Source of the DNA: an uncultured Acidimicrobiales bacterium
GTDB taxonomy: Bacteria > Actinomycetota > Acidimicrobiia > Acidimicrobiales > SZUA-35
DNA: 64,000 nucleotides
Reading direction: 5' to 3'
NCBI GenBank assembly: GCA_937922785.1
Contig: CALAJQ010000005.1
Span: 1-64,000 of the forward strand
Part shown: piece after piece, positions 9,314 to 17,848 of the stretch
How the letters are laid out: the number at the start of each line of letters is the position of its first letter
How positions within the stretch are numbered: position 1 is the stretch's first letter
The notes under the pieces: generated by a model
Seen by the model: only the letters and a program-made list of their open reading frames with translations
The model's database searches: none
Told to the model about the DNA's origin: nothing
Position numbers and translations under genes: made by a program

Positions 9314-9319
9314 GCCTCC

Positions 9320-9325
9320 AGAGTA
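9320..9325 (-). promoter_or_regulatory. Putative -10 box (TACTCT) of the zinc-ribbon membrane protein
   Basis: On the minus strand TACTCT ends 6 nt before GTG 9313. The spacer GGAGGC resembles a Shine-Dalgarno sequence but is too close to the start to act as one. A leaderless transcript fits better. Confidence 0.35.
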
Positions 9326-9372
9326 GCGCTGCGGTTGGAGCAAGACCGTGCGATAGCTGCTAGAGAATAGTC

Positions 9373-9873
9373 ATGGCAGAAATTACCCTTGGGGGCAACC
9401 CCGTAAACACGTCCGGCGATCTACCAGAAGTAGGTGCCGCGGCTCCATCGTTTGAGCTAACCGCTCCTGATCTAAGTTCTTTGACTTCAGCAGATCTTGC
9501 TGGACAGAACGTCGTTCTGAACATATTCCCCAGCATGGACACCGGCGTATGCGCCACAAGTGTCCGCACTTTCAACGAAAAGGCTGCTGGCCTCGAAAAC
9601 ACCACGATCGTGAACGTTTCAGCTGACCTTCCGTTCGCCCAGAAGCGATTCTGCGGTGCTGAAGGTATTGAGAACGCGTCGTCGGGGTCGACGTTCCGAA
9701 ACCCTGAATTTGGTCAGGCGTTTGGCACCGTTTTGGTCGACAGCGGAATGGCCGGGCTGCACGCCCGAGCTGTTGTTGTAATCAACCCGGAAGGAAACGT
9801 TGCCCACGCCGAACTGGTAGGCGAAATCGCCAACGAGCCAAACTACGACGCAGCCCTGTCAGCAATTAGCTGA
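9373..9873 (+). CDS. tpx: Thiol peroxidase Tpx (atypical 2-Cys peroxiredoxin)
   Basis: The 166-residue protein reduces peroxides using thioredoxin-derived electrons. The peroxidatic Cys is in SMDTGVCATSVRTFN and the resolving Cys in RFCGAEGIEN, the standard Tpx pair. Length is normal. Both cysteines use ordinary Cys codons, unlike the two TGA-containing redox genes elsewhere in the window. The rnz gene follows after 4 nt, so the two are probably cotranscribed. Confidence 0.96.
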   Translation: MAEITLGGNPVNTSGDLPEVGAAAPSFELTAPDLSSLTSADLAGQNVVLNIFPSMDTGVCATSVRTFNEKAAGLENTTIVNVSADLPFAQKRFCGAEGIENASSGSTFRNPEFGQAFGTVLVDSGMAGLHARAVVVINPEGNVAHAELVGEIANEPNYDAALSAIS

Positions 9874-9877
9874 ACGG

Positions 9878-10774
9878 ATGAACCGTGAGTTCATCGTTCT
9901 TGGAACTGGCTCGAACGCCCCAACCCGCAAACGGAATCACAACGGTTACGTCTTGCGTTGGGGCAACCGGCTAGTCCTGTTCGATCCGGGTGAAGGCACG
10001 CAACGCCAGTTCACGTTTGCTGGTGTTGCGGCCGCCCGGCTCACAGATATCTGCGTCACTCACTTCCACGGCGACCACTGCTTAGGGTTGCCCGGAATTA
10101 TCCAGCGGCTATCGGGCGAACAAGTCACGAGGGACATCAACGTTTACTATCCGGCCGACGGACAAGAGTTCTTCGACCGGCTCCGCTACGCAAGTAGTTA
10201 TGTGGCCACCACTCCAATAACCCCGAAGCCGATTTCGGTTGATGGAGAGGTCGGAGCTATTGGCGATTCGAGGCTTATCGCCAAGAAGCTAGATCATCGC
10301 ATCACGGCCTACGGATACCGCCTCGAAGAACCCGACACCAGAGGGTTTGTGGGCTCGGCACTGGAAGCTGCGGGGATCTCTGGTCCGAATGTTTCGGTAC
10401 TACGGCAACAAGGTTCGTTCGACAACGGCGAGCGGATCGTCACACTTGAAGAGGTGTCTGAACATCGGCCCGGTCAGTCCTTTGCTTTGGTGATGGACAC
10501 CAGGTTTTGTGATGCAGCGATTGAGCTTGCGCAGGGAGTGGACACTCTTGTCTGCGAAAGCACCTTCCTGGAGTCCGAAGCTGACCTTGCAACCAAGTAC
10601 GGGCATATGACAGCCGCCCAAGCAGCCAAAGTAGCGGTAGAGGCAGGCGCAAAGAAGCTGGTTCTTACCCACTTCTCAGCTCGCTACCCCAATTCTGAAG
10701 TCTTTGTAGACGAGGCCAAGCCAATCTTCGAAAACGTAGTGGCAGTCAACGACTTCGACCGCATCTCCCTTTGA
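9878..10774 (+). CDS. rnz: Ribonuclease Z (tRNA 3' endonuclease)
   Basis: This 298-residue metallo-beta-lactamase-fold enzyme removes tRNA 3' trailers. The zinc motif THFHGDHCLGLPG is intact, as are the later ligands VMDTR and LTHFSARY. The N terminus REFIVLGTGSNAPTRKRNHN is typical of RNase Z. A maturase of this kind matters here because none of the three tRNA genes in the window encodes CCA. It follows tpx by 4 nt. Confidence 0.93.
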   Translation: MNREFIVLGTGSNAPTRKRNHNGYVLRWGNRLVLFDPGEGTQRQFTFAGVAAARLTDICVTHFHGDHCLGLPGIIQRLSGEQVTRDINVYYPADGQEFFDRLRYASSYVATTPITPKPISVDGEVGAIGDSRLIAKKLDHRITAYGYRLEEPDTRGFVGSALEAAGISGPNVSVLRQQGSFDNGERIVTLEEVSEHRPGQSFALVMDTRFCDAAIELAQGVDTLVCESTFLESEADLATKYGHMTAAQAAKVAVEAGAKKLVLTHFSARYPNSEVFVDEAKPIFENVVAVNDFDRISL

Positions 10775-10809
10775 GGGTCAAGTCTCAAAAGTACTTAGGT
10801 ACCTCGTTC

Positions 10810-10818
10810 TGTGGATAA
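10810..10818 (-). promoter_or_regulatory. DnaA-box-like site overlapping an LLM-gene promoter
   Basis: TGTGGATAA lies just upstream of the LLM oxidoreductase and partly overlaps its proposed -10 box. It could be chance or a DnaA-controlled promoter; sequence alone cannot decide. Confidence 0.3.
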
Positions 10819-10821
10819 GTT
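10816..10821 (+). promoter_or_regulatory. Putative -10 box (TAAGTT) of the LLM oxidoreductase
   Basis: TAAGTT ends 6 nt before ATG 10828. The spacer GCGAGG is purine-rich but sits too close to be an effective ribosome-binding site. Confidence 0.35.
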
Positions 10822-10827
10822 GCGAGG

Positions 10828-11691
10828 ATGGATATTTCCCTCTTCGACTCACCCACCAACGTCTCTGAAGCCGTAGCTAACGCCGAGCGCGCAAGAGCCG
10901 CTGGCATGAAGGGCTACTGGGCTCCTCAGGTAATGAACGCCGACACGATGGTGACTTTGGGTGTGGTGGCATCTCAGGTGCCCGACATTCGCTTTGGCAC
11001 TTCAGTAATGGCGATGCAAACAATGATGCCCCAGACCATGGCCCAGCAAGCCCGGACGGTGAACCAGATCAGCGATGGCCGGCTAACGCTGGGCATCGGT
11101 GTAAACCACAAGCCAGTGGTTGAGGGCATGTGGGGGTTGCCGTTCAACAAGCCTTACTCACGCTTTGTCGAATACCTAGATGCACTGGTTCCGTTGATGA
11201 CCGATCAGAAGGTTTCGGTTTCGGGCGAGTTCGTGACGCAGCATTCTCAAATCAACGTTCCCGGTGAGGCGCCGTCTCTGATGTTCGCAGCCCTTGGCCC
11301 GAAGATGCTCAAACTCGCGGGCGAGCGCTCAGAAGGAACCATCACTTGGATGACAGGTCCGAACACAATTCGAGACCACATCCGTCCAAACCTCGACGAA
11401 GGTGGAGGAGGCCGTGTGGTTGCTGGAGTTGGCATCATGGTCACCGATGATCCCGAAAAGGGTAAGGCATGGGCCAACAAAGCACTTGCCATCTACCCGA
11501 CCTTGCCAAGCTACAGAGCAGTTATGGATCGCGAAGGCGCAACCGAAGCCTCTGACTTGGTTCTGATTGGTTCAAAGGCTGAAGTTCAGGCCGGGATCGA
11601 TGCCTACCAAGCGGCTGGTACCGACGAAGTTGCAATCAACATGATCGGCTCACCAGAGCAGAACGAAGAAGCCTGGGAGCTCTTCGCCTAA
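10828..11691 (+). CDS. LLM-class (F420-dependent type) oxidoreductase
   Basis: The 287-residue protein is a luciferase-like TIM-barrel oxidoreductase. Recognisable segments are DIRFGTSVMAMQTMMPQTMA, QARTVNQISDGRLTLGIG, and a C-terminal LVLIGSKAEVQAGIDAYQAAGTDEVAI that matches the flavin-binding end of F420-dependent family members. Actinobacterial homologues of this size usually use coenzyme F420 rather than FMN. The substrate cannot be predicted. It precedes the histidine phosphatase by only 3 nt, so they are likely one transcript. Confidence 0.86.
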   Translation: MDISLFDSPTNVSEAVANAERARAAGMKGYWAPQVMNADTMVTLGVVASQVPDIRFGTSVMAMQTMMPQTMAQQARTVNQISDGRLTLGIGVNHKPVVEGMWGLPFNKPYSRFVEYLDALVPLMTDQKVSVSGEFVTQHSQINVPGEAPSLMFAALGPKMLKLAGERSEGTITWMTGPNTIRDHIRPNLDEGGGGRVVAGVGIMVTDDPEKGKAWANKALAIYPTLPSYRAVMDREGATEASDLVLIGSKAEVQAGIDAYQAAGTDEVAINMIGSPEQNEEAWELFA

Positions 11692-11694
11692 CCC

Positions 11695-12336
11695 ATGTCA
11701 GACACGTCGCAGACCCGGTTGATAATAATCCGCCATGGTGAGTCCAAAGCCAACGCCGAAGGCTTCATTGGCGGCCCCAAGTCATGCACGGGACTGTCAG
11801 AATTGGGCCTCCGTCAGGCTGAGGCGCTTGGTAACAGATGGGCCTCCGGCAGCGAGCCAGAGGTAGACGTGCTTTGGTCATCGACGATGCCAAGAGCGGT
11901 CGAAACTGCCTCTGCGGTAAATGAGTTCCTGAAGTTGGAACACAACCAGGAGCAAGACTTGGAAGAGTGGCGGCCCGGCGATTCTGACGGAATGACTTGG
12001 GCCGAAGCCACCAAGCTTTATACAACCGACCTTGAAAAGGGTGGGACTTTCGCCCGCTGGGCCCCTAACTCTGAAAGCATGCGAGAGCTTCACTTTCGAG
12101 CTGGCAAAGCGTTAGACGAACTGGTCCGCACTCACGAAGGCCAGTCCATCATGTGTGTCGTGCACTCGTTTATTGTTGACGTGGCTTTCCGTCTATTTCT
12201 GAACTTGCCTCAACATGGCAGCTTCTATTTGGGCACAAGGCACACCAGCATCACCGAACTCACCCGAGGCCCTGATGCTGACCTGTGGCGGCTATCTCGC
12301 TACAACGACGCTTCCCACATTGACGGATTGAACTAG
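11695..12336 (+). CDS. Histidine phosphatase superfamily protein (phosphoglycerate mutase-like)
   Basis: The 213-residue protein has the catalytic RHGES motif at the N terminus, the second-half WSSTMPRAVETA, and the C-terminal catalytic His in CVVHSFIVDVAFR. This branch includes phosphatases of small metabolites such as alpha-ribazole phosphate, and phosphoglycerate mutases. The convergent neighbour is cobS, so a role as alpha-ribazole phosphatase (CobC) is possible. However, it is on the opposite strand and the assignment is only a suggestion. Confidence 0.85.
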   Translation: MSDTSQTRLIIIRHGESKANAEGFIGGPKSCTGLSELGLRQAEALGNRWASGSEPEVDVLWSSTMPRAVETASAVNEFLKLEHNQEQDLEEWRPGDSDGMTWAEATKLYTTDLEKGGTFARWAPNSESMRELHFRAGKALDELVRTHEGQSIMCVVHSFIVDVAFRLFLNLPQHGSFYLGTRHTSITELTRGPDADLWRLSRYNDASHIDGLN

Positions 12337-12342
12337 CCCTAT

Positions 12343-13086
12343 TCAGCTGCCGTGTCCCACAATTGCGACTGCGATCAGTAGGGCGGTCACCTTGGTCAGC
12401 TGTTGAATCGCGCCCAATACGTCGCCTGAAATTCCACCGATTTTCGACTTTGCTAGCTCCACTACAAGTGCAGTAACGACAAACACGCCAACCACAATGG
12501 CCAGCGCCCAAATTCCGAAACCAACAACAGCCAGCACGACCGCGAACGCCGCTGAAACTATCACCGCGGTTGAGTTGAGGCCTCGAAGGTAGTCGACGCC
12601 CAGGCCGGAGTCCCGGGCGGGTGATGAGGTGATCATGGCAACTGTGGACATTGCCCGACTTAGCGTGTGACCCACCACGATGGCGGCGGCTGCATCTGTT
12701 CCAGAAAGTGACGACAAGGCACTCACTTCTGTAATCAGAATCAGCGCAAGTGCAGTGACTCCATATGTTCCAAGCGTTGAGTCTTTCAGAATCTCAAGCC
12801 GCTGTTCGACCGTCCATCCGCCCCCAAATGCATCAGCCATATCGGCGAGACCGTCGTGGTGGAAAGCACCAGTAACCAACCCAAGCGCCCCAACTGCAAC
12901 CGCGGCTGCGGGCAGAGGTGGCAATAGTTCCAACAGCCCCAAGTAGATGCCTGCTTGGATAACGCCAAGAACAAAGCCCACAACGGGGAACCACGGAACG
13001 GCTGCGCTCATGTTCGGTGCAGTCTCGGACTGACGATGAAGAGGAACGCGGGTCAGGAAGCTAGCGGCGTCACGTAGCGGGTTCAT
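12343..13086 (-). CDS. cobS: Adenosylcobinamide-GDP ribazoletransferase CobS
   Basis: This 247-residue membrane enzyme joins adenosylcobinamide-GDP to alpha-ribazole, the last assembly step of cobalamin. The motifs PWFPVVGFVLG and the acidic, metal-binding HHDGLADMADAFGGG are characteristic, and the rest is mostly hydrophobic segments. It is the last gene of the minus-strand run dipeptidase-sdaA-cobU-cobT-cobS, 17 nt after cobT. The window also holds methylmalonyl-CoA epimerase, whose pathway needs a B12-dependent mutase. Confidence 0.94.
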   Translation of the reverse strand: MNPLRDAASFLTRVPLHRQSETAPNMSAAVPWFPVVGFVLGVIQAGIYLGLLELLPPLPAAAVAVGALGLVTGAFHHDGLADMADAFGGGWTVEQRLEILKDSTLGTYGVTALALILITEVSALSSLSGTDAAAAIVVGHTLSRAMSTVAMITSSPARDSGLGVDYLRGLNSTAVIVSAAFAVVLAVVGFGIWALAIVVGVFVVTALVVELAKSKIGGISGDVLGAIQQLTKVTALLIAVAIVGHGS

Positions 13087-13103
13087 TTAAGTAGCCGGCT
13101 CAT

Positions 13104-14123
13104 CTAGTCAGCGTCATCCGCATCGCCTAACCACTCGGCAAATGTTGCCACTTTGGTGACTGCGTGGCAGGCCATACGAACGATGGGAATTGCGACAACA
13201 GCACCGCTGGCTTCACCAAGACGTAGGTCCAGCCGAACGATTGGGCTTAGGCCCATGTGAGCCAGAACTCGAATGTGCCCTGGCTCCTCAGAAAGGTGCC
13301 CGGCAACCATGTGCTCGCTGAGAGCAGGGTCAAAGGCGTACATGGCGAGAGCCGAAGCCGAGGCGATGTAGCCATCAAGAACCATTGGGATCGATCGCAT
13401 GCGAGCTTCAAAGATTGCACCCGCCATGGCAACCAGTTCGGTTCCACCGACTTCTTGCAACACTTGCATTGGGTCTGTCACCTGGGCGATTCGGGCAACG
13501 GCGTCTGCTACTACTGCAATCTTGTTGGCTAGGGCCTCGTCGGCCACGCCAGTGCCCTTTCCAACGAACTGTTCAGGCTTGCCGCCTGCGATGGATGCAG
13601 CGACTGCAGCCGCAGCTGTGGTGTTGCCAATGCCCATTTCGCCTACGACCAGCAGGTCTACTGATGAGAGGCTGGCGACGGCTTGGCGCCCAGCGTCGAA
13701 GGCCGCTTCGAAACGTTTGTTGTCCATCGCAGGTTCGACGCGAAGGTTTCCAGTTGGTTGCCCAACGCCAACATCCACCGCTTGAACTGTTGCACCAACC
13801 GCAGCGGCCAGAGCGTTCACGGTGGCCACACCTTTTTGGAACGCTGCCAGCATTGCTCCGGTGATCTCGGCCGGAAATGCGCTGACACCTTCGGCTTCAA
13901 CCACGCCGTGGTCGCCCGCAAAAATGAGTACTTGTGCAGCGTTCACGTCAGGTTGGTCGGTGCGCTGCCACCCCGCCATCCAAACTGCAATTTCATCCAG
14001 CCGGGCCAGCGCACCAGGGGGACGCAATATGTCATTGGCTCGGGCTTGAACGGCAGCCACCGAGTCAGTATCGGCGGCAGGGGCAGTGGCCAGTTCAAGG
14101 CGGAGCGTTTCGCTAAAAGTCAT
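13104..14123 (-). CDS. cobT: Nicotinate-nucleotide-dimethylbenzimidazole phosphoribosyltransferase CobT
   Basis: CobT makes alpha-ribazole phosphate from nicotinate mononucleotide and dimethylbenzimidazole, the lower ligand of B12. Visible signatures are FAGDHGVVEAEGVSAFP, GEMGIGNTTAAAAVAASI and the C-terminal RLGEASGAVVAIPI, whose Glu is the catalytic base. I chose ATG 14123 (339 residues, MTFSETLRLELA). A TTG at 14171 would add 16 residues with no homology-like character, though it sits only 8 nt after the cobU stop. Flanked by cobU and cobS. Confidence 0.93.
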   Translation of the reverse strand: MTFSETLRLELATAPAADTDSVAAVQARANDILRPPGALARLDEIAVWMAGWQRTDQPDVNAAQVLIFAGDHGVVEAEGVSAFPAEITGAMLAAFQKGVATVNALAAAVGATVQAVDVGVGQPTGNLRVEPAMDNKRFEAAFDAGRQAVASLSSVDLLVVGEMGIGNTTAAAAVAASIAGGKPEQFVGKGTGVADEALANKIAVVADAVARIAQVTDPMQVLQEVGGTELVAMAGAIFEARMRSIPMVLDGYIASASALAMYAFDPALSEHMVAGHLSEEPGHIRVLAHMGLSPIVRLDLRLGEASGAVVAIPIVRMACHAVTKVATFAEWLGDADDAD

Positions 14124-14179
14124 CGGTGGTCGTTTCGAGTATCGAATAACAAATTCAGATGTGAAATTCAAAGTGAAGG

Positions 14180-14713
14180 TCAGAAAGCTTGCAAGGGCAG
14201 TCCTGCACCGGCGACCACTAGGAAGGCGTCGGCAGAGAAGCTGACAAGCATACGGTTGACTCGACCCAGGATGTCTCTGTACTCACGCCCCATCTCCGTT
14301 GCCGGCACTATGCCCATGCCAACTTCGTTACTGATCACAATGGTGGGGGCCAGTCGTTCGCCGGCGGCCTCAGCCAAGGTCTGAGCGTGGCCCAGGATTG
14401 CAGCTTCGTCGTGGTCTGAAAGCATCAGGTTGGAAACCAACAATGTGATGCAGTCGACCAAGACCAACCGGTCGGCTGGCACGAGGTCCAGCTCGGGCCC
14501 ACCAAAGGTCGGAGCCTCTACTAGATCCCAGTTTGTCGGTCGCTCGTTCTTGTGGCGTGCGATGCGGCTTGCCATGTCTTGGTCAAAGGCTTGGGCGGTG
14601 GCTACAAACGTCACTGGCATGAACGCTTCGTCAGCCATTTTCACCGCAAGGTCTGACTTGCCACTTCGAGCTCCGCCAAGCAGCAGAGTCAGGCCGGTTG
14701 GCTCGAATTTCAC
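14180..14713 (-). CDS. cobU: Adenosylcobinamide kinase / guanylyltransferase CobU
   Basis: The 177-residue bifunctional enzyme phosphorylates adenosylcobinamide and then attaches GMP. The P-loop LLLGGARSGKS, the guanylylated His region IARHKNERP and the Walker B-like LVLVDCITLLVSNL are all present. The GTG start at 14713 is 2 nt from the sdaA stop, implying translational coupling. Length is normal for the family. Confidence 0.95.
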   Translation of the reverse strand: MKFEPTGLTLLLGGARSGKSDLAVKMADEAFMPVTFVATAQAFDQDMASRIARHKNERPTNWDLVEAPTFGGPELDLVPADRLVLVDCITLLVSNLMLSDHDEAAILGHAQTLAEAAGERLAPTIVISNEVGMGIVPATEMGREYRDILGRVNRMLVSFSADAFLVVAGAGLPLQAF

Positions 14714-14715
14714 AG

Positions 14716-16299
14716 TTAGCCGCCGCCGAAGGTGGTGCTGGACTTCTTCAAGGAGAGCTCGATCTTCTGAGCGGTTGGGGTCTGGGCCAATCCAGCAAGA
14801 CCGGTGCAGCGCAGTTCGCGGGCCATCAGCTCACTAACTTGGCGATGAGCGTCTAGCACTTCATCGAACGGGATCACATGGTCATATCCGGCAATGGCCA
14901 TGTTGGCGCAGCTCAAGGCGTTCGCCGCTCCGGTCACATTGCGTCCCAGGCATGGCGCCTCAACCCGATTACCTACAGGGTCACAGATGAGCCCTAGGAC
15001 GTTCTGAAGCGACTGGCTGGCCGCCGACAGTGACTGGGCGGCCGATCCACCCGCAAGCTCAACCAGAGCTGCAGCTGCCATAGCGGCCCCTGCTCCGGTC
15101 TCGGCCTGGCAACCACCGACCTCTGCGGCGAACGATGATCTGTTCGCTACAAACACACCAATCAAACCACCGGTAAGAAGGGCCCGTTCGGCCGCCTCTT
15201 CGGTTGGCTTCACTGAGTCGAGAGCCGCCAACAGTGCGCCTGGGAACGTCGCACACGATCCCGCCGTAGGCGCAGCAACGATCACTTCCATTGCGCTTTT
15301 GGCCTCCATGATGGCGGTGACGTAGGCGATCATGTCATTAAGCAATCCGCCGTCCAAAAGCTGCCCTGACTTCTGCAACTCTACGAAACGTCCGCTTTGC
15401 CAGCCCAGAATACGATCTTCATATTCGGTTCCGGACAGCCCGGTCTCGAGGCTGCGCCGCATAATGTTGAGGATCTTGCGAGCCTGGCCCAGCGTCTCTT
15501 GTTTGGTGATGTTGCCTCGAGCGCACTCATATTCAATGGCCCAGTCAGACAACGGCTGGGAGGCCAGCTTGTCTGCGTCATCCATCTCGCTAGCGTGGCT
15601 AAAGGGCAGCTTCATCTCTGCATATGACCCGACGGGGAGCACCTGGCGGAGATGGTGAACAGCGGTCACGCCGCGCCGGTCAGCAACGTTAACGCTTAGC
15701 GGCTTCTGCGAACCAACAACCACAAGCGCCCCAGCACCCTCAGGCGAACCCGATACTGAAACCGTCTCCACTTCGTCGTGTTCACTTAACCAATCGGCCA
15801 GCTCTGGGCCGTCGTCTTGGGTGAAGATCAAAGCGGTTGCGTAGTCACCAAACAAAGAGACACCGAAACCGTCGACGCTGATCACCTCGATCATGCCCCC
15901 ACCGGTGGAAAGAGCGACCACATCGTGGGTCTCACCGGTACCGCAGCCAACATGAATTCGGTAGGTGTTGGGGTGGGCGTCACCCAACACCGGCTTGCGT
16001 ACCTCAATCGAGGTTCCGCTTTCACGCAGGACCGAAGGTGAGGTTTCTAGCCGGGCATCGTCGGCTTCCCAGCCCAACAGGCCGCCATAAAGACCCATGT
16101 CGGTTCCCTGGGTCTGGTGTGTTGTGGCCAGGGATCCTTGGGAGTCATAATCCAGCTCGACTACGTCAGGCGTGCCACCGCACAAGTCATGAATTAGCAG
16201 CCCTATGCGAACAGAAGCTGCCGAGTGCGAACTGGACGGGCCTCGCATGACCGGGCCAATTACGTCGTTGAAGATGCTGGGCGGGAGTGTGGCGACCAT
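14716..16299 (-). CDS. sdaA: L-serine dehydratase, iron-sulfur type (fused beta-alpha)
   Basis: This 527-residue single-chain enzyme deaminates L-serine to pyruvate and ammonia using a 4Fe-4S cluster. The N-terminal half carries the beta-domain motif GPVMRGPSSSHSA, and the C-terminal half the alpha domain with VAAPTAGSCATFPGAL, GGCQAETGAGAAMAAAAL and GLICDPVG, which contain cluster cysteines. It lies 2 nt after the M20 dipeptidase and 2 nt before cobU, so it is translated in a tight operon. It may consume serine from peptides released by that dipeptidase. Confidence 0.94.
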   Translation of the reverse strand: MVATLPPSIFNDVIGPVMRGPSSSHSAASVRIGLLIHDLCGGTPDVVELDYDSQGSLATTHQTQGTDMGLYGGLLGWEADDARLETSPSVLRESGTSIEVRKPVLGDAHPNTYRIHVGCGTGETHDVVALSTGGGMIEVISVDGFGVSLFGDYATALIFTQDDGPELADWLSEHDEVETVSVSGSPEGAGALVVVGSQKPLSVNVADRRGVTAVHHLRQVLPVGSYAEMKLPFSHASEMDDADKLASQPLSDWAIEYECARGNITKQETLGQARKILNIMRRSLETGLSGTEYEDRILGWQSGRFVELQKSGQLLDGGLLNDMIAYVTAIMEAKSAMEVIVAAPTAGSCATFPGALLAALDSVKPTEEAAERALLTGGLIGVFVANRSSFAAEVGGCQAETGAGAAMAAAALVELAGGSAAQSLSAASQSLQNVLGLICDPVGNRVEAPCLGRNVTGAANALSCANMAIAGYDHVIPFDEVLDAHRQVSELMARELRCTGLAGLAQTPTAQKIELSLKKSSTTFGGG

Positions 16300-16301
16300 T
16301 G

Positions 16302-17750
16302 TTAAGCGGCCCCTGTGGAAGCGGGGGACTGGCTGCCGTGAGAGTCAAGTACTCCGGCGATGACCTGAGTCAGTTTCTCGGCGTAAGGAAGGTGTAGGTA
16401 TTCGTTTGGTCCGTGAGCGTTTGAACCAGGCCCAAGCACGCCGGTGATAACGAATTGAGCTTGAGGGAACTTGTCTCCGAGCATTCCCATGAACGGGATA
16501 GAACCGCCCTCACCTTGGAGCTGCATGCTCTGCCCGAACGCAGACTGAGATGCCTGCTCCAGCGCATCGCTAAGCCAAGGGTTTAGGTCAGGGGCGTGCC
16601 AGCCGCTTGAGGCTTCGGCCCGGTCGAATGTGACCTTCGCTCCATAAGGAGCGTTGTCGGTAAGCCGCTTGGTCATCTCGGCCAAGACCGCGTCAGCATC
16701 GGCCGTAGGAGGGATTCGAAGCGATAGTTCTAGCGAAGTGTTTGGCCGCAAGACATTGCCTGCAGCACCAGTTGCGGGTAGCCCGTCGGCCCCAATGACT
16801 GATAGCGAAGCGGCCCAGGTTCGTGCCATTAACTGGTGGGCCGGGTCATCGTGGACCAGGCGTGCACCCTCCACCAAAGGCACTCGTTCGAACGCGTCCG
16901 CGCCCATTGCGTCGGCCACCCCTTGGGCTTCAGCCACTCGGTAGGCGGGAACCTGAACCTTGGCCGAATCCAACAACACTTCACCTGTGCTGACGTCTTC
17001 GATGCGGTCCAATAGCTGGCGAGCAATCCGGAAGGTCGACGGAACCACTCCCCCCACCGAACCCGAATGCAGGCCCTCGCTGACAATGTCCACGCTTAGA
17101 ACCCCGGCAACGAGACCACGCAGAGATGTGGTCAGCCAGACTGTCTCATAGTTCGCACAGCCTGAATCGAGGCATAGCACTAGATCAGTGCCAGCCAGCC
17201 GTGAGGCCAACGCATCCACGTGCGCTGGTAAGTCGGGAGAGCCAGATTCTTCTGACGCCTCCACAATAAGAATGCATCGAGCGTGGGATCCGCCGCTCTT
17301 TTGAACGGCCTCAATGGCGGTCAATGAAGCGAAGGCGGCGTAGCCATCATCGGCACCGCCCCGTCCGTAAAGCTTGTCGCCCTCGATCACCGGTGTCCAA
17401 GGACTCAAACCTTCTCGCCAGCCGGTCATTTCTGGTTGCTTGTCAAGATGTCCGTACAACACAATCGTTGCATCGGTAGTCGGAGTACCAAACGGCTCAA
17501 TCTCAACCACAATAAGCGGTGTGCGTCCCGTTAACTCGGCTACTTCTACAGTCATTCCTTCGACGGGTCGGCTCTTGATCCAGGTTGAGATCTGATCGAC
17601 GGCGGCTCTGATATGGCCCGAAGCTTCCCAGTCAGGGTCGAAATGGGGAGACAGTGCTGGAATTGCTATGTACTCCTGAAGTTGGGGGACTAGCTCCTGG
17701 GCCCAGGTCGTTGCGATGAGTTCGGAAGTTTTGGCCAGGTCTAGTGACAT
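16302..17750 (-). CDS. M20-family dipeptidase
   Basis: This roughly 482-residue zinc peptidase resembles cytosolic nonspecific dipeptidases. Metal and catalytic residues are visible in VLYGHLDKQPEM (His, Asp), GRGGADDGYAAF (bridging Asp), EASEESGS (catalytic Glu pair) and the C-terminal GPGSNAHGPNEYL (His). The start is uncertain: ATG 17750 (MSLDLAKTSEL) is preferred, but ATG 17762 is closer to a GGAGGG sequence. It opens the operon with sdaA and cobUTS and is divergent from the acyl-CoA synthetase. Confidence 0.9.
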   Translation of the reverse strand: MSLDLAKTSELIATTWAQELVPQLQEYIAIPALSPHFDPDWEASGHIRAAVDQISTWIKSRPVEGMTVEVAELTGRTPLIVVEIEPFGTPTTDATIVLYGHLDKQPEMTGWREGLSPWTPVIEGDKLYGRGGADDGYAAFASLTAIEAVQKSGGSHARCILIVEASEESGSPDLPAHVDALASRLAGTDLVLCLDSGCANYETVWLTTSLRGLVAGVLSVDIVSEGLHSGSVGGVVPSTFRIARQLLDRIEDVSTGEVLLDSAKVQVPAYRVAEAQGVADAMGADAFERVPLVEGARLVHDDPAHQLMARTWAASLSVIGADGLPATGAAGNVLRPNTSLELSLRIPPTADADAVLAEMTKRLTDNAPYGAKVTFDRAEASSGWHAPDLNPWLSDALEQASQSAFGQSMQLQGEGGSIPFMGMLGDKFPQAQFVITGVLGPGSNAHGPNEYLHLPYAEKLTQVIAGVLDSHGSQSPASTGAA

Positions 17751-17848
17751 GGCATAAAGCATGCCACTTGAGTACCCTCCGGGGCACAACGCATGGCTTA
17801 ATCCCGGACAGGCATGGCTTTAACCCAAACAAAGAAGGCGAACTGAAT

